A stretch of 64,000 nucleotides of DNA from JBKBKC01 sp046294265 (GCA_046294265.1 JBKBKC010000013.1:73167-137166), one strand, 5' to 3'. Positions 26,911 to 38,397 are shown, counted from the stretch's first letter. Translations and numbers: made by a program. The notes: generated from the sequence alone by a model not told the origin.

Positions 26911-28041
26911 TCAGAGCACCTGCTCCACCACCCGCTCCAGCCGCGCGATTGTGCCGGGAATGTCCTTCAGCTTGTCGAGGCCGAACAGACCGATGCGGAA
27001 GGTGCGGAAATCGTCGCCCGTGCCCTCGCCCACCTGCAGGGGCACCCCTGCGGCGATCTGCATGCCCTGCGCCCTGAACTTGGCGCCGCTCTGCACCTCG
27101 GCATCGCCTGTATAGCTGACCACCACGCCCGGCGCCTGAAACCCCTCGGCCGCGACGGACGGGATCTGCCGCGCAGCCAGCATCGCGCGCACCGCCCGAC
27201 CCAGCTCCCACTGCGCGGCCTTGGCGGCGGCAAAACCCAGGGCCCGCGTCTCGGCCATCGCATCGCGAAAGCCGACCAGCGCATCGGTGGGCATGGTCGC
27301 ATGATAGGCATGCCCGCCCCCCTCATAGGCCTGCATGATCGCGCGCCACTTCTTCAGATCCAGCGCAAAACTGTCGCTTGTGGTCTCGGCCAGCCGGGCC
27401 TCCGCCAGCGGCGACAGCATCACGAGGCCGGCCGAGGGCGAGGCCGACCACCCCTTCTGCGGCGCGGAAATCAGCACATCCACCCCCGTCGCGGCCATAT
27501 CCACCCAGATGCAGCCGCTGGCGATGCAGTCGAGCACCATCAGCGCCCCAACTTCATGCGCCGCCGCCGCGACCTCTGCGATATACTCGTCGGGCAGGAT
27601 GATCCCCGCGCTTGTCTCCACATGCGGGGCGAACACCGCCTGCGGCCGCGCGGACCGGATCGCCGCCACCACCTCGGCCAGCGGTGGCGGGGCAAAGGGC
27701 GCGCGCCCGCCTGTGCCATCCCGCCGGGCCATCACCACCTCGACCGCCTCGGCGCGTCCCGCCATGTCGAAAATCTGGCTCCACCGATACGAGAACCAGC
27801 CGTTGCGCACCACCAGCACGCGGCTCTGCCCGAACTGCCGCGCCACGGCCTCCATCGCATAGGATCCGCCCCCCGGCACCACGGCCACGCCGCTCGCCGC
27901 ATAGACCTCGCGCAGGCCGCCAGCGATCTCGCGCATGACGCGCTGAAACCGCGCGGACATGTGGTTCAGGCTGCGGTCGGTAAAGACGACCGAAAACTCG
28001 TCCAGCCCCTCGGGGTCGATGTTCGGGTGCAAAGCGGGCAT
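26911..28041 (-). CDS. class V PLP-dependent aminotransferase (alanine/serine-glyoxylate type)
   Basis: Fold-type I PLP enzyme of 376 aa, related to alanine-glyoxylate and serine-glyoxylate aminotransferases. The N-terminal RSLNHMSARFQRVMREI, the PLP aspartate region (MVLDCIASGC) and the catalytic Lys in SAPQKGWSASPS (around residue 190) are visible. I use the ATG at 28041, which has a GGAGACG ribosome site, instead of an in-frame ATG at 28068. The exact amino donor and acceptor are not known. The gene is divergent from ilvC with a ~200-bp gap. Confidence 0.88.
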   Translation of the reverse strand: MPALHPNIDPEGLDEFSVVFTDRSLNHMSARFQRVMREIAGGLREVYAASGVAVVPGGGSYAMEAVARQFGQSRVLVVRNGWFSYRWSQIFDMAGRAEAVEVVMARRDGTGGRAPFAPPPLAEVVAAIRSARPQAVFAPHVETSAGIILPDEYIAEVAAAAHEVGALMVLDCIASGCIWVDMAATGVDVLISAPQKGWSASPSAGLVMLSPLAEARLAETTSDSFALDLKKWRAIMQAYEGGGHAYHATMPTDALVGFRDAMAETRALGFAAAKAAQWELGRAVRAMLAARQIPSVAAEGFQAPGVVVSYTGDAEVQSGAKFRAQGMQIAAGVPLQVGEGTGDDFRTFRIGLFGLDKLKDIPGTIARLERVVEQVL

Positions 28042-28245
28042 GGGGCGTCTCCTGATACGGTTGAACATGACTTAGCGGCGAAAGGACAGCGGATCAAAGT
28101 CTATCGCTCCGCCCCCCCGCCGAAGGGCACAAAAACGGGCGCGCAGCACCCTGCGTGAGCGGAGGTCGTTGCATCGCCTGCCAAAACCGCTAGAACGCCG
28201 CCAGCGCCGGAAACGGCAGGGGACAGACAAAAAGGGGAGGCGACA

Positions 28246-29268
28246 ATGCGCGTCTATTATGATCGTGACTGCGACATCAATCTGATCAAGGACAAGAAGG
28301 TCGCGATCCTTGGCTACGGCAGCCAGGGCCATGCCCACGCGCTCAACCTGCGCGACAGCGGCGCCAGGAACATCGTCGTGGCCCTGCGCCCCGGCTCGGC
28401 ATCGGCCCGGAAATGCGAGGCCGAGGGCCTGCAGGTGATGGATATCGCCGAAGCCGCCGCCTGGTGCGACCTGATCATGTTCACCATGCCGGACGAACTG
28501 CAGGCCGCCACTTACAAGGCGCATGTGCATGACAACCTGAAGGAAGGCTCCGCCATCGCTTTTGCCCATGGCCTGAACGTGCATTTCGGCCTGATCGAAC
28601 CAAAACCCGGCGTCGATGTGATCATGATGGCGCCCAAGGGCCCCGGCCACACGGTCCGCGGCGAATACGTCAAGGGCGGCGGCGTGCCCTGCCTGGTGGC
28701 CGTGCACAACGACGCCACGGGGCGCGCGCTGGAAATCGGGCTGTCCTACTGCTCGGCCATCGGCGGCGGGCGCTCGGGGATCATCGAGACCAACTTCCGC
28801 CAGGAATGCGAAACCGACCTTTTCGGCGAACAGGCGGTGCTGTGTGGCGGCCTCGTGGAACTGATCCGCATGGGCTTCGAGACGCTGGTCGAAGCGGGCT
28901 ATGAGCCCGAGATGGCCTATTTCGAATGCCTCCACGAGGTGAAGCTGATCGTTGACCTGATCTACGAGGGCGGCATCGCCAACATGAACTACTCGATCTC
29001 GAACACCGCCGAATATGGCGAGTATGTCTCGGGCCCCCGCATCCTGCCCTACGCCGAGACCAAGGCGCGGATGAAAGAGGTGCTGCGCGACATCCAGACC
29101 GGCAAGTTCGTGCGCGACTTCATGCAGGAAAACGCCGTGGGCCAGCCGTTCTTCAAGGCCACCCGCCGCATCAACGACGAACACCAGATCGAACAGGTGG
29201 GCGCGAAACTGCGTGCGATGATGCCCTGGATTTCCAAGGGCAAGATGGTGGACAAGGCGCGCAACTGA
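28246..29268 (+). CDS. ilvC: ketol-acid reductoisomerase (NADP+)
   Basis: Catalyses the second common step of valine, leucine and isoleucine biosynthesis. The 340-aa class I enzyme shows the NADP-binding GYGSQGHAHALNLRDSG (residues ~24-40) and MMAPKGPGHTVRGEYVKGGG. It also has the Mg-binding helix ETDLFGEQAVLCGG (~190-203) and the EGGIANMNYSISNTAEYG segment. A GGGGAGG ribosome site precedes the ATG. A large hairpin-forming repeat follows 58 bp after the stop and could terminate the transcript. Confidence 0.97.
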   Translation: MRVYYDRDCDINLIKDKKVAILGYGSQGHAHALNLRDSGARNIVVALRPGSASARKCEAEGLQVMDIAEAAAWCDLIMFTMPDELQAATYKAHVHDNLKEGSAIAFAHGLNVHFGLIEPKPGVDVIMMAPKGPGHTVRGEYVKGGGVPCLVAVHNDATGRALEIGLSYCSAIGGGRSGIIETNFRQECETDLFGEQAVLCGGLVELIRMGFETLVEAGYEPEMAYFECLHEVKLIVDLIYEGGIANMNYSISNTAEYGEYVSGPRILPYAETKARMKEVLRDIQTGKFVRDFMQENAVGQPFFKATRRINDEHQIEQVGAKLRAMMPWISKGKMVDKARN

Positions 29269-29296
29269 CCGCAGCGCATCTTTGCCGGGCGTGGAA

Positions 29297-29396
29297 GGGG
29301 GCGCTGCCCCCGGCCCGTACCGGGCCTCCCCCGGGATATTTGAGGACAGAAGAAACGCAACCCCGCCTTCTTCTGTCTGGAAATATCCTCGGGGGG
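29297..29396. repeat. GC hairpin plus two inverted copies of the GGATATTT repeat
   Basis: The gap between ilvC and the cytochrome pseudogene holds a small GGGGGC-GCT-GCCCCC hairpin (29297-29311) and then a long imperfect inverted repeat. Its arms are 29326-29354 and 29368-29396, with a 13-nt loop. Each arm is one copy of a dispersed motif (CCCCCGRGGATATTT...GACAGAAGAA) facing the other. Placed between convergent genes, the structure could act as a bidirectional terminator. Confidence 0.75.
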
Positions 29397-29443
29397 TGAA
29401 TGGCCGCAGGCCAGAGGGGGGCAGACAGCCCCCCTGCGACACT

Positions 29444-30306
29444 TCAGTTTTCGATGCCCGTCGGCAATCCGGCGACATAGTCCTTCACGCTGATCCGGTC
29501 ATCCACCGAAAAGGCGCGCAGGTGGATCATTGCGGCGCCAGGATGCGCGTTCGAGATCGTGTTCATCACCTCGTCGGGCAGTTCCGCCGCTTCAATACCG
29601 ACAAAGTTGTGCTCGCCGTCGGCACCCCAGTCCAACGCGCGGCCGTCAAAGCCGCGGCAGGGTGCGCAGGTCGTCCGGAAGATTGCGCGGCCACGTTCGG
29701 TGTCGCCCACGCCCGCCGTCACCTTGCGCGACTCGTCGTCGATGAGGGTTCGCATATCGACCAGTCCGGCGCCGAGGAACCTGGCGACGCGCAGCATCTC
29801 GGCATCCGTGATCATCTCGGGCGTGTAGGGGTGGTTGACATCGCGCAGCACCGTCATCAGCGCCTCGGGGGCGGCGCCTGCCGCATCCATCACGCCCTTG
29901 ATGCCGGTGAAGTGGCTGCCCGTGCGGCAGATGCCGGTCACGCCCTGGCAATCCCTGCCTGGCACTCCTTGCAGCGCGAGGTGCCAGGGCCGGACTGTTC
30001 GGGATTGACCGAGACCGGCCAGACAGGGTTGGTGCCCTCGGGCTCGGGTCGGTCCAGCCCCTTCCACCAGGTGTCATAGATGCGACCGCCTGGCGCGATT
30101 GTCCATTCAAGGGACGGCACCTGCGGCGACCCATGCACAAACTCCTGGTGTTGGGCCCCATGCTCCTGCAAGGCCGTCTCCGCGCCGCCAGCCGAAGGGC
30201 GCATGGTTGCGGCGAGACGGAGCGCCAGCATCATGCCGCCTGTCCGCATCCGCGCGGCGCGTGTCCTGCGGCGCCTGCCTTCCTCGCTCTTGATCGTCTG
30301 CGTCAT
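29444..30306 (-). pseudogene. degenerate di-haem c-type cytochrome
   Basis: Remnant of a periplasmic di-haem cytochrome. The N-terminal part (30306 to ~29960) reads through IYDTWWKGLDRPEPEG and NPVWP to CKEC, where one base of the His codon is missing. The reading then shifts to a second frame that runs GRDCQGVTGICRTGSHFTGI and continues to 29444. In that second part the other haem motif reads CAPCR, so its His has become Arg. Both CxxCH motifs are therefore lost by independent changes. The N-terminal ~40 residues also lack a convincing signal peptide. Confidence 0.8.
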
Positions 30307-30489
30307 GTGCCCCTCCTCCCTGTTCATGTGGTCGGAATTGCGCGCAATCTCGGGCTCGTCGTCCGAACAACACGACGATGGTGCCGAAACGCGCCGTGCG
30401 TCCCGGCCAATCTTCGCTGTCAGCGCGGATCATTTGCGCAGTTGCGCTTTGGTCGATGCGGTTCGATCTAAAGTGCGGGAGGTGGCAGG

Positions 30490-31055
30490 ATGGCATTCGC
30501 GCTTTTTCAGGAGGGCAGGCGCTTTCTCAACCGTCTCGAGGGGCCTGTCGGGCTTCGCCTCACGCTCTGGCTGGTGTTCGGCTGCGGGATGCTGCTGGCG
30601 CTGGACCTGGGCGGACAGGTGCAGGTCGCGCTGGTTCACCCGGCGCATCTGTCCGTCGCAACCTGGGGGCATCCTGCGGGCGAACTGCTGGCCACGCTGG
30701 GCCACGGCCTGGCCTTTGTGCTGATCCTTGGCCATCTGCGGCGCATCGCATCGCCGGGCGAGGCGGACCACTTGCAACTGTGGGCCTGCGCGGCGCCTTT
30801 GATGCGCGGATGCACGAAAGGCTCGATGCAAGGGGCCTGTCACCGGCCGAGCGTGACATCGCCCTCGTGACCGTGCGCGGGTTGCGCACCGCCGACATCG
30901 CGCGGGCGCGGGGAATACGCGACGACACGGTAAAATCGCAGCTTGCCACGATCTTTCGGAAATCGGGTGTAGTCACGCGTCCGGAATGCGAGGCGATGTT
31001 CATCGACGAAGTCCCCGATCTCACCGCGCGTGATGCCGCGTCACACTCGCCCTGA
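30490..31055 (+). pseudogene. frameshifted membrane-anchored LuxR-type regulator
   Basis: The first ~95 codons (from 30490) encode two hydrophobic helices (LTLWLVFGCGMLLALDL and LLATLGHGLAFVLILGHL). At about 30785 the sensible frame changes, and the following residues (LRGAFDARMHERLDARGLSP) lead to a LuxR/GerE-type helix-turn-helix: ERDIALVTVRGLRTADIARA then DDTVKSQLATIFRKSGV, ending at 31055. Without the frameshift it would be a ~188-aa membrane-bound regulator. A strong GGGAGGTGGCAGG ribosome site precedes the start. It is divergent from the cytochrome pseudogene, so both may be relics of one regulated locus. Confidence 0.7.
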
Positions 31056-31077
31056 CCGGCAGCACCAGTCGCCCTGG

Positions 31078-31287
31078 TCAAGACCCCTGCTTGCGTCGCA
31101 GATCATGGGCTGCGCGCAACTCCTCCTTGGTCAGCAAGAACCCCACGCCGCCCTGCATGCCGTCCTTGGCCAGTGTCGAGCGGGGCCGGTCGGTGCGGAT
31201 GCCCGGTGGATAGCGGAAGGCCCCCAGAAGGGCCGCAATCAGCGCCGCGACCATCACGATCACCGGCATCAGGGGAAATCCATCCAT
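31078..31287 (-). CDS. small single-helix membrane protein
   Basis: Hypothetical protein of 69 aa. One N-terminal hydrophobic helix (residues ~7-24) is followed by a charged cytoplasmic tail containing a GFLLTKEELRAAHDLRRKQ segment. An AAAGGA ribosome site lies 8-9 nt before the ATG, which argues that it is translated. No family was recognised, and there is no operon partner. Confidence 0.55.
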   Translation of the reverse strand: MDGFPLMPVIVMVAALIAALLGAFRYPPGIRTDRPRSTLAKDGMQGGVGFLLTKEELRAAHDLRRKQGS

Positions 31288-31482
31288 GTTCGTTCCGTCC
31301 TTTTCTCTCGTTCAGCTCCAGCATCTAACTCCCCGACACACGGCATCCATCCCCCGCGTCACCCGGCCGCGCCGCGCGCCTGTCCCGATGATCCGTTAAC
31401 AGACGATGAAGGTGACCGGGTGAAGACCTTGATATTGCTGACAGCACAGCCTGTCCCACCGTGGGACAGGTGATTTGGACGC

Positions 31483-32826
31483 TCACATCGCCGCCTCGAC
31501 CGCCCCCACGATCCCGTCCACCACTTCGGCCAGCATCGCCTCGTCCTCGCATTCGGCCATGACGCGGATCAGCGGTTCGGTCCCCGACCTGCGGATCAAG
31601 AGCCGCCCCGATCCGACCAGCCGCGCCTCGGCCGCGGCGATGGCGGCCTTGACGGGTGCGGCCTCGAGCGGGCTCTGGCCTGCGGCATAGCGGACATTGC
31701 GCAGCATTTGCGGCACGGTCTGGAACTGCCGGGCGAGCGCGCTCGCCGGGGCTCCGGTGCGGGCCATCTCGGCCAGGAACTGCAAGCCGGCGATCAGGCC
31801 GTCGCCGGTGGTGGCATAGTCGGTCATCACGATATGGCCCGACTGTTCGCCGCCCAGGTTCCAGCCGCCGTTGCGCATCCGTTCGACCACATAGCGGTCC
31901 CCCACCGGCGCGCGTTCCAGCCGCAGGCCGCGCGCGGTCAGGAACCGCTCCAACCCGAGGTTGGACATCACGCTTGCCACCAGCGTATCACCACGCAGCC
32001 GCCCCTCGGCCCCCCAGCGGGCGGCGAACAGCGCCATGATCTGGTCACCATCGGCCACATGGCCATGCTCGTCGATCAGGATCACCCGGTCGGCATCGCC
32101 GTCCAGGCAGATGCCCACATCCGCGCCATGGGCCACCACCGCCTCGGCCGCCGTCTCGGGGTGGGTCGAGCCGCAGCGGTCGTTGATGTTGAGCCCGTTG
32201 GGCGCAACCCCGACCGGCACCACGGTCGCCCCCAGTTCCCACAGCACCTCGGGCGCTGCGCGGTAGGCGGCCCCGTTTGCGCAGTCGATCACCACCTTCA
32301 GCCCGTCCAGCCGCACGCCCGCAGGCACCGTTGTCTTGACGAATTCCTGATAGCGGCCACGCCCGTCCTCGATCCGCCGCGCGCGGCCGATGTCGAGGGG
32401 GGGCACCAGCTCCATCTCGCCGCGCACCATCGCCTCGATCGCGTCCTCGGCCTCGTCCGACAGCTTGAACCCGTCGGGGCCAAAGAACTTGATGCCGTTG
32501 TCCATGGCGGGGTTGTGGCTGGCCGAGATCATCACGCCAAGGTCCGCGCGCATGGACCGCGTGAGGAACCCCACCGCAGGCGTGGGCACCGGGCCGAGCA
32601 GCAGCACGTTCATTCCCGCCGAGGTGAGCCCCGCCGTCAGCGCGTTCTCCAGCATGTAGCCCGATAGCCGCGTATCCTTGCCGATCACCACCCGGTGGGC
32701 ACCCATGCCGTCCCGCGCACGGAAATAGCGTCCCGCGGCGGACCCCAGCCGCAGCGCGATCTCGGCGGTCATCGGATGGGTGTTTGCCGTGCCCCGCACG
32801 CCGTCGGTGCCGAAAAGTCTGCTCAT
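31483..32826 (-). CDS. glmM: phosphoglucosamine mutase
   Basis: Interconverts glucosamine-6-phosphate and glucosamine-1-phosphate on the route to UDP-GlcNAc for peptidoglycan and LPS. At 447 aa it matches the family length. It has FGTDGVRGTAN at the N-terminus, the phosphoserine loop ISASHNPAMDNG (residues ~99-110), the Mg-binding CLDGDADRVI, the sugar-binding GGEQSGHIV and the phosphate-binding RRSGTEPLIRVM. The start overlaps the folP stop by four bases, as in the folP-glmM pair of many bacteria. Confidence 0.97.
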   Translation of the reverse strand: MSRLFGTDGVRGTANTHPMTAEIALRLGSAAGRYFRARDGMGAHRVVIGKDTRLSGYMLENALTAGLTSAGMNVLLLGPVPTPAVGFLTRSMRADLGVMISASHNPAMDNGIKFFGPDGFKLSDEAEDAIEAMVRGEMELVPPLDIGRARRIEDGRGRYQEFVKTTVPAGVRLDGLKVVIDCANGAAYRAAPEVLWELGATVVPVGVAPNGLNINDRCGSTHPETAAEAVVAHGADVGICLDGDADRVILIDEHGHVADGDQIMALFAARWGAEGRLRGDTLVASVMSNLGLERFLTARGLRLERAPVGDRYVVERMRNGGWNLGGEQSGHIVMTDYATTGDGLIAGLQFLAEMARTGAPASALARQFQTVPQMLRNVRYAAGQSPLEAAPVKAAIAAAEARLVGSGRLLIRRSGTEPLIRVMAECEDEAMLAEVVDGIVGAVEAAM

Positions 32827-33848
32827 GCCTCGTCCCCCTGTTGACCGGGTATGTGGATCGCCTGCCAGAGTGCCATCGCCTGCCTGGTCGCGGCCACGTC
32901 ATGCACCCGCACAATCTGCGCGCCCTGCGCCAGCCCCGCAAGCGCCACCGCCACCGATCCGGGCATCCGGCGGTCGGCCTGCGGTTCCTTGCCGATGGCG
33001 CCGATGAACCGCTTGCGCGAGGCGCCCAGCAGCACCGGCACCCCCAGCGCATGAAAGAGCGACAGCCGCCGGATCAATGCGAGATTATGCGCAAGTGTCT
33101 TGCCAAAGCCGATGCCAGGGTCGATCACCAGCCGGTCGCGGCGGATGCCCGCCGCCTCTGCCGCCGCAATCCGGACCTCCAGCGCGTCGAACACGTCAAG
33201 CAGAACATCGGCGTAGCGGGGATCGTCCTGCATCGTCTCGGGCGTTCCCTGCGCGTGCATCAGGATCACCGGCGCACCCGACCGCGCCGCCAGCGGGGCC
33301 AGGTGCGGATCGTGGGTCAGCGCGGAGATGTCGTTCACGATCAGCGCCCCGGCCTCCAGCGCGGCGAGGGCCACGCCGGCATTGCGGGTGTCGATGGAGA
33401 TGGGCAGCGGATAGCGCCGGCGGCACAGTTCGCCGATCAGCGGCGCCGTGCGCGCGATTTCCGCCGACTGCGGCACGGGGCGCGCCCCCGGCCGCGTGCT
33501 TTCGCCGCCGACGTCAAGGATGTCGGCCCCGCCATCTGCGACGGCCTGCGCCTGCGACAGCGCAGCACCGGTGCCCAGATACCGCCCGCCATCAGAGAAG
33601 CTGTCGGGGGTGATGTTCAGCACCCCCATCAGCCGCGGCAGGTCCAGCGCGAGCCCGGCGAGGGGCGCCCTCGGGGCGGTCAGGCGGTCGATCACGTCGG
33701 GCGGCAGGTCAGCCACGGAAAGGACCCGGGGCGGCGCGCCGCGGTCCAGCACCTCCACCCGGTCGAACCAGCACCAGCCGCCCGCCAGCGGAAGGGCGGC
33801 GGGACTGCGGGCGGAATCGGTCATCGGGATGGGGCGGGGATAGCGCAT
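32823..33848 (-). CDS. folP: dihydropteroate synthase
   Basis: Condenses p-aminobenzoate with 6-hydroxymethyl-dihydropterin diphosphate in folate synthesis; the sulfonamide target. The TIM-barrel signatures MGVLNITPDSFSDGG, DVGGESTRPGA, DPGIGFGKTLAHN and LGASRKRFI are intact. The ATG at 33848 has an AGAGGAG ribosome site 5 nt away; in-frame starts at 33917 or 33824 are less likely. The 341-aa length includes ~70 N-terminal residues before the barrel, longer than the E. coli enzyme. Clustered with folB and glmM. Confidence 0.95.
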   Translation of the reverse strand: MRYPRPIPMTDSARSPAALPLAGGWCWFDRVEVLDRGAPPRVLSVADLPPDVIDRLTAPRAPLAGLALDLPRLMGVLNITPDSFSDGGRYLGTGAALSQAQAVADGGADILDVGGESTRPGARPVPQSAEIARTAPLIGELCRRRYPLPISIDTRNAGVALAALEAGALIVNDISALTHDPHLAPLAARSGAPVILMHAQGTPETMQDDPRYADVLLDVFDALEVRIAAAEAAGIRRDRLVIDPGIGFGKTLAHNLALIRRLSLFHALGVPVLLGASRKRFIGAIGKEPQADRRMPGSVAVALAGLAQGAQIVRVHDVAATRQAMALWQAIHIPGQQGDEA

Positions 33849-33900
33849 CGGCTCCTCTGGCGGCCCGGCGGGTGTGCGGGGGTCGGTCTCGGCCTCCGGC

Positions 33901-33926
33901 GGGGATATTTGTCCCAAGATGAAAGG
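33901..33926. repeat. GGATATTT dispersed repeat, copy between folP and folB
   Basis: GGGGATATTTGTCCCAAGAT followed by GAAAGG lies in the 93-bp gap between folB and folP. It is one of five loci of the same extragenic motif in this window, here without an obvious adjoining hairpin. Confidence 0.7.
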
Positions 33927-33941
33927 GCAAGTGCCGCGGGG

Positions 33942-34844
33942 TCAGGCCGCGATCACGGGAACATGGCTGCCCGGGCTGACCGTGACAGGGCCGTGCACGA
34001 TCAGCGCGCGGGCGCCAAAGGTTTCGGCCAGCCACAACGAAAGGGCCTGCGGGTCGCGCGAATGCGGGCCGTCCACGGCGTCGAGCACCATCTTGGACGG
34101 CGCCCAGACCAGCGTTCGGCCCTGCCGCAGCGCCCAGTCGATTTCGGTGCGCGTGGCGACCACGACGCAGCGCGCATCGCGGGCGGCCAGTGTCCATGCG
34201 TTCTGTTCTATGGCCAAGAGATCGATGCGGCGCTGCGTGGGGCCGTGACCGGTGACCGGGCGTGGCAGGTCGGGCGGACCCAATGTCAGGATCAGCGGCG
34301 CCCCCTGCGCCTGCCAGCCCGTCAGGAGGGCGGCCAGATCGGGGGCGGCGACGGTGGCGTTGTCAAGGTGGATCACCAGCGGGGCCACGGGGTCCCGCAC
34401 CGTGACCGCGGCACTTGGCCCGCGGCTGCGCACGATCTCCACGCCCTTGGCAAAGGGGCCGAGGTCAAGCTTTTCGATGCGGACGAAGGCGCGCATGGCC
34501 GAGGGTTCGGACAGGACACGGTCGGCCACCCGTTCGGCCAGCGTTTCCAGAAGGTTGAGCCGTTCGGCGGCCAATTCTGTCGCAATGGCATCGGTGATCC
34601 GGTCGTAGGACAGGATGCGGTCCACATCGTCGGCCAGCGGGGCGGTCGGTGGTGCCACCTCGACCACCACATCGAAGCGCAGGCGCTGCGGGTGCCCGCG
34701 CTCGGGTTGGAAGGCGCCGATGTCGGCGGTCACGACATGGTCGCGCAGGAAGATGCGGTCGCGCGGGTCGGCCCCCGCCGAGGCGATGGCACGCGCGAGG
34801 GGCGGTGCAAAGGCGAGCGATGTGTCGTCATGTGCGTCGGGCAA
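33942..34844 (-). CDS. folB: dihydroneopterin aldolase with long C-terminal extension
   Basis: Residues ~28-140 form a FolB domain (RIFLRDHVVTADIGAFQPER near the N-terminus, then LSYDRITDAI and LLETLAERVADRVL). This makes it the likely aldolase that converts dihydroneopterin to hydroxymethyl-dihydropterin. A further ~160 residues (LVIHLDNATVAAPDLAALLT onward) form a domain I do not recognise, making it more than twice the E. coli FolB length. The start is a TTG at 34844 with AGGAG 8 nt upstream. It sits upstream of folP in a probable folate operon. Confidence 0.82.
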   Translation of the reverse strand: MPDAHDDTSLAFAPPLARAIASAGADPRDRIFLRDHVVTADIGAFQPERGHPQRLRFDVVVEVAPPTAPLADDVDRILSYDRITDAIATELAAERLNLLETLAERVADRVLSEPSAMRAFVRIEKLDLGPFAKGVEIVRSRGPSAAVTVRDPVAPLVIHLDNATVAAPDLAALLTGWQAQGAPLILTLGPPDLPRPVTGHGPTQRRIDLLAIEQNAWTLAARDARCVVVATRTEIDWALRQGRTLVWAPSKMVLDAVDGPHSRDPQALSLWLAETFGARALIVHGPVTVSPGSHVPVIAA

Positions 34845-34933
34845 GCGCGGGCTCCTGTCGGGCAGGGCCGTGGTGCCCGGTCTGGAGACTGGTGCCGCGA
34901 TACCGTGCGACCGTCAAGGCGATGCTGGCGACG

Positions 34934-35620
34934 TCAGAAGGAGGTTCGGGTGGGCTGGCGGTAAAACAGATGGCCGCCAATCGCGGCGGTGCGGGCAAAC
35001 CGCTTGGCCCAGGACGGGCGCACGCCATGCGTGTGGAAATGCGTGGCACCCTTGGTGAGCGCGCGGGGGGCGGTGCCCGACATCAGCGCGGCGGCGATCC
35101 GGCCCGCCCGATCCCAGGCCGCCGGTTCGCTGATGCGGTTGGTCTTGCCATCGCAGACATAGCTGAACTGGCATCCGCCTCCGCCCGATTGGGACACCAC
35201 CGCGCAGACCGAGTTCGGATAGGCGGGACTGGCTACGCGGTTCAGCACCACCTCCGCCACCGCGAACTGGCCTTGCAGCGTCTCGCCGCGCGCCTCGAAA
35301 TAGATCGCGCGCGACAGGCATTCCCATTCGCGCCCGCCACCTGCCGCCGGTTGATCAAGCAGCCACGCGGCATCGTAGCGAGGGGGGGGTGCCACCTCGG
35401 CGGGGGCGCGGCCCGACGCGACGCCGGGCGGAAGCGCGGCCATCGCATCATGTTCGGCCGAGATCAGGGCGGCGAGCGCAAGGCCGATGGGCGGGTTCGT
35501 TGAATTGGCGGTGCTGATGGCGACATCGGCCTGGGCCATTCCGACCGAGCCGAGGAACAGCGCAAGCAGGGGTCCCGAGCCGGACCGCCGCATCGGTTTC
35601 AGGATCCTGTGAATGGACAT
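34934..35620 (-). CDS. SleB-type cell wall hydrolase
   Basis: Secreted hydrolase of 228 aa with a C-terminal Hydrolase_2 (SleB-like) domain, predicted to cleave peptidoglycan. The catalytic Glu lies in CLSRAIYFEARGETLQGQ (residues ~98-115), followed by AVAEVVLNRV and the C-terminal KGATHFHTHGVRPSWA. The start at 35620 gives a signal sequence with a hydrophobic core PLLALFLGSVGMAQA; an upstream in-frame ATG at 35707 is unlikely. A perfect 16-bp palindrome lies 132 bp upstream and may regulate it. Confidence 0.87.
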   Translation of the reverse strand: MSIHRILKPMRRSGSGPLLALFLGSVGMAQADVAISTANSTNPPIGLALAALISAEHDAMAALPPGVASGRAPAEVAPPPRYDAAWLLDQPAAGGGREWECLSRAIYFEARGETLQGQFAVAEVVLNRVASPAYPNSVCAVVSQSGGGGCQFSYVCDGKTNRISEPAAWDRAGRIAAALMSGTAPRALTKGATHFHTHGVRPSWAKRFARTAAIGGHLFYRQPTRTSF

Positions 35621-35751
35621 GATCGTCTGGCTCCGCCGGTTATCCGTCGCCTTCAAGCCGCCGCAATCTCGATCATGATCGACTAAGACTGCATGCGGAC
35701 CGGCCACAGGCGCGGAGCGTTAACGCAGCTTGCGTAGAGAGTCCATTTACA

Positions 35752-35767
35752 GTTGCATAATTGCAAC
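35752..35767. promoter_or_regulatory. 16-bp palindrome upstream of the SleB gene
   Basis: GTTGCA-TAAT-TGCAAC is a perfect inverted repeat in the 227-bp gap between the SleB-type gene and the end of ppdK. It looks like a dimeric regulator site. Its half-sites (TTGCA/TGCAA) equal those of the motif upstream of degP at 59753-59770. Confidence 0.5.
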
Positions 35768-35847
35768 AATGCCCGCGCGTGGATCGGCGTTAATCCGCCG
35801 ACTCCGCTTCGAATTGTTTCGGAATAGTGAACGTTAGATGAGGGTGA

Positions 35848-38397
<2,550 letters not shown>

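Noticed and set aside
28072..29478. Long - strand open frame covering ilvC
   Set aside because: ilvC on the + strand is certain from its motifs; the antisense frame has no protein-like features.
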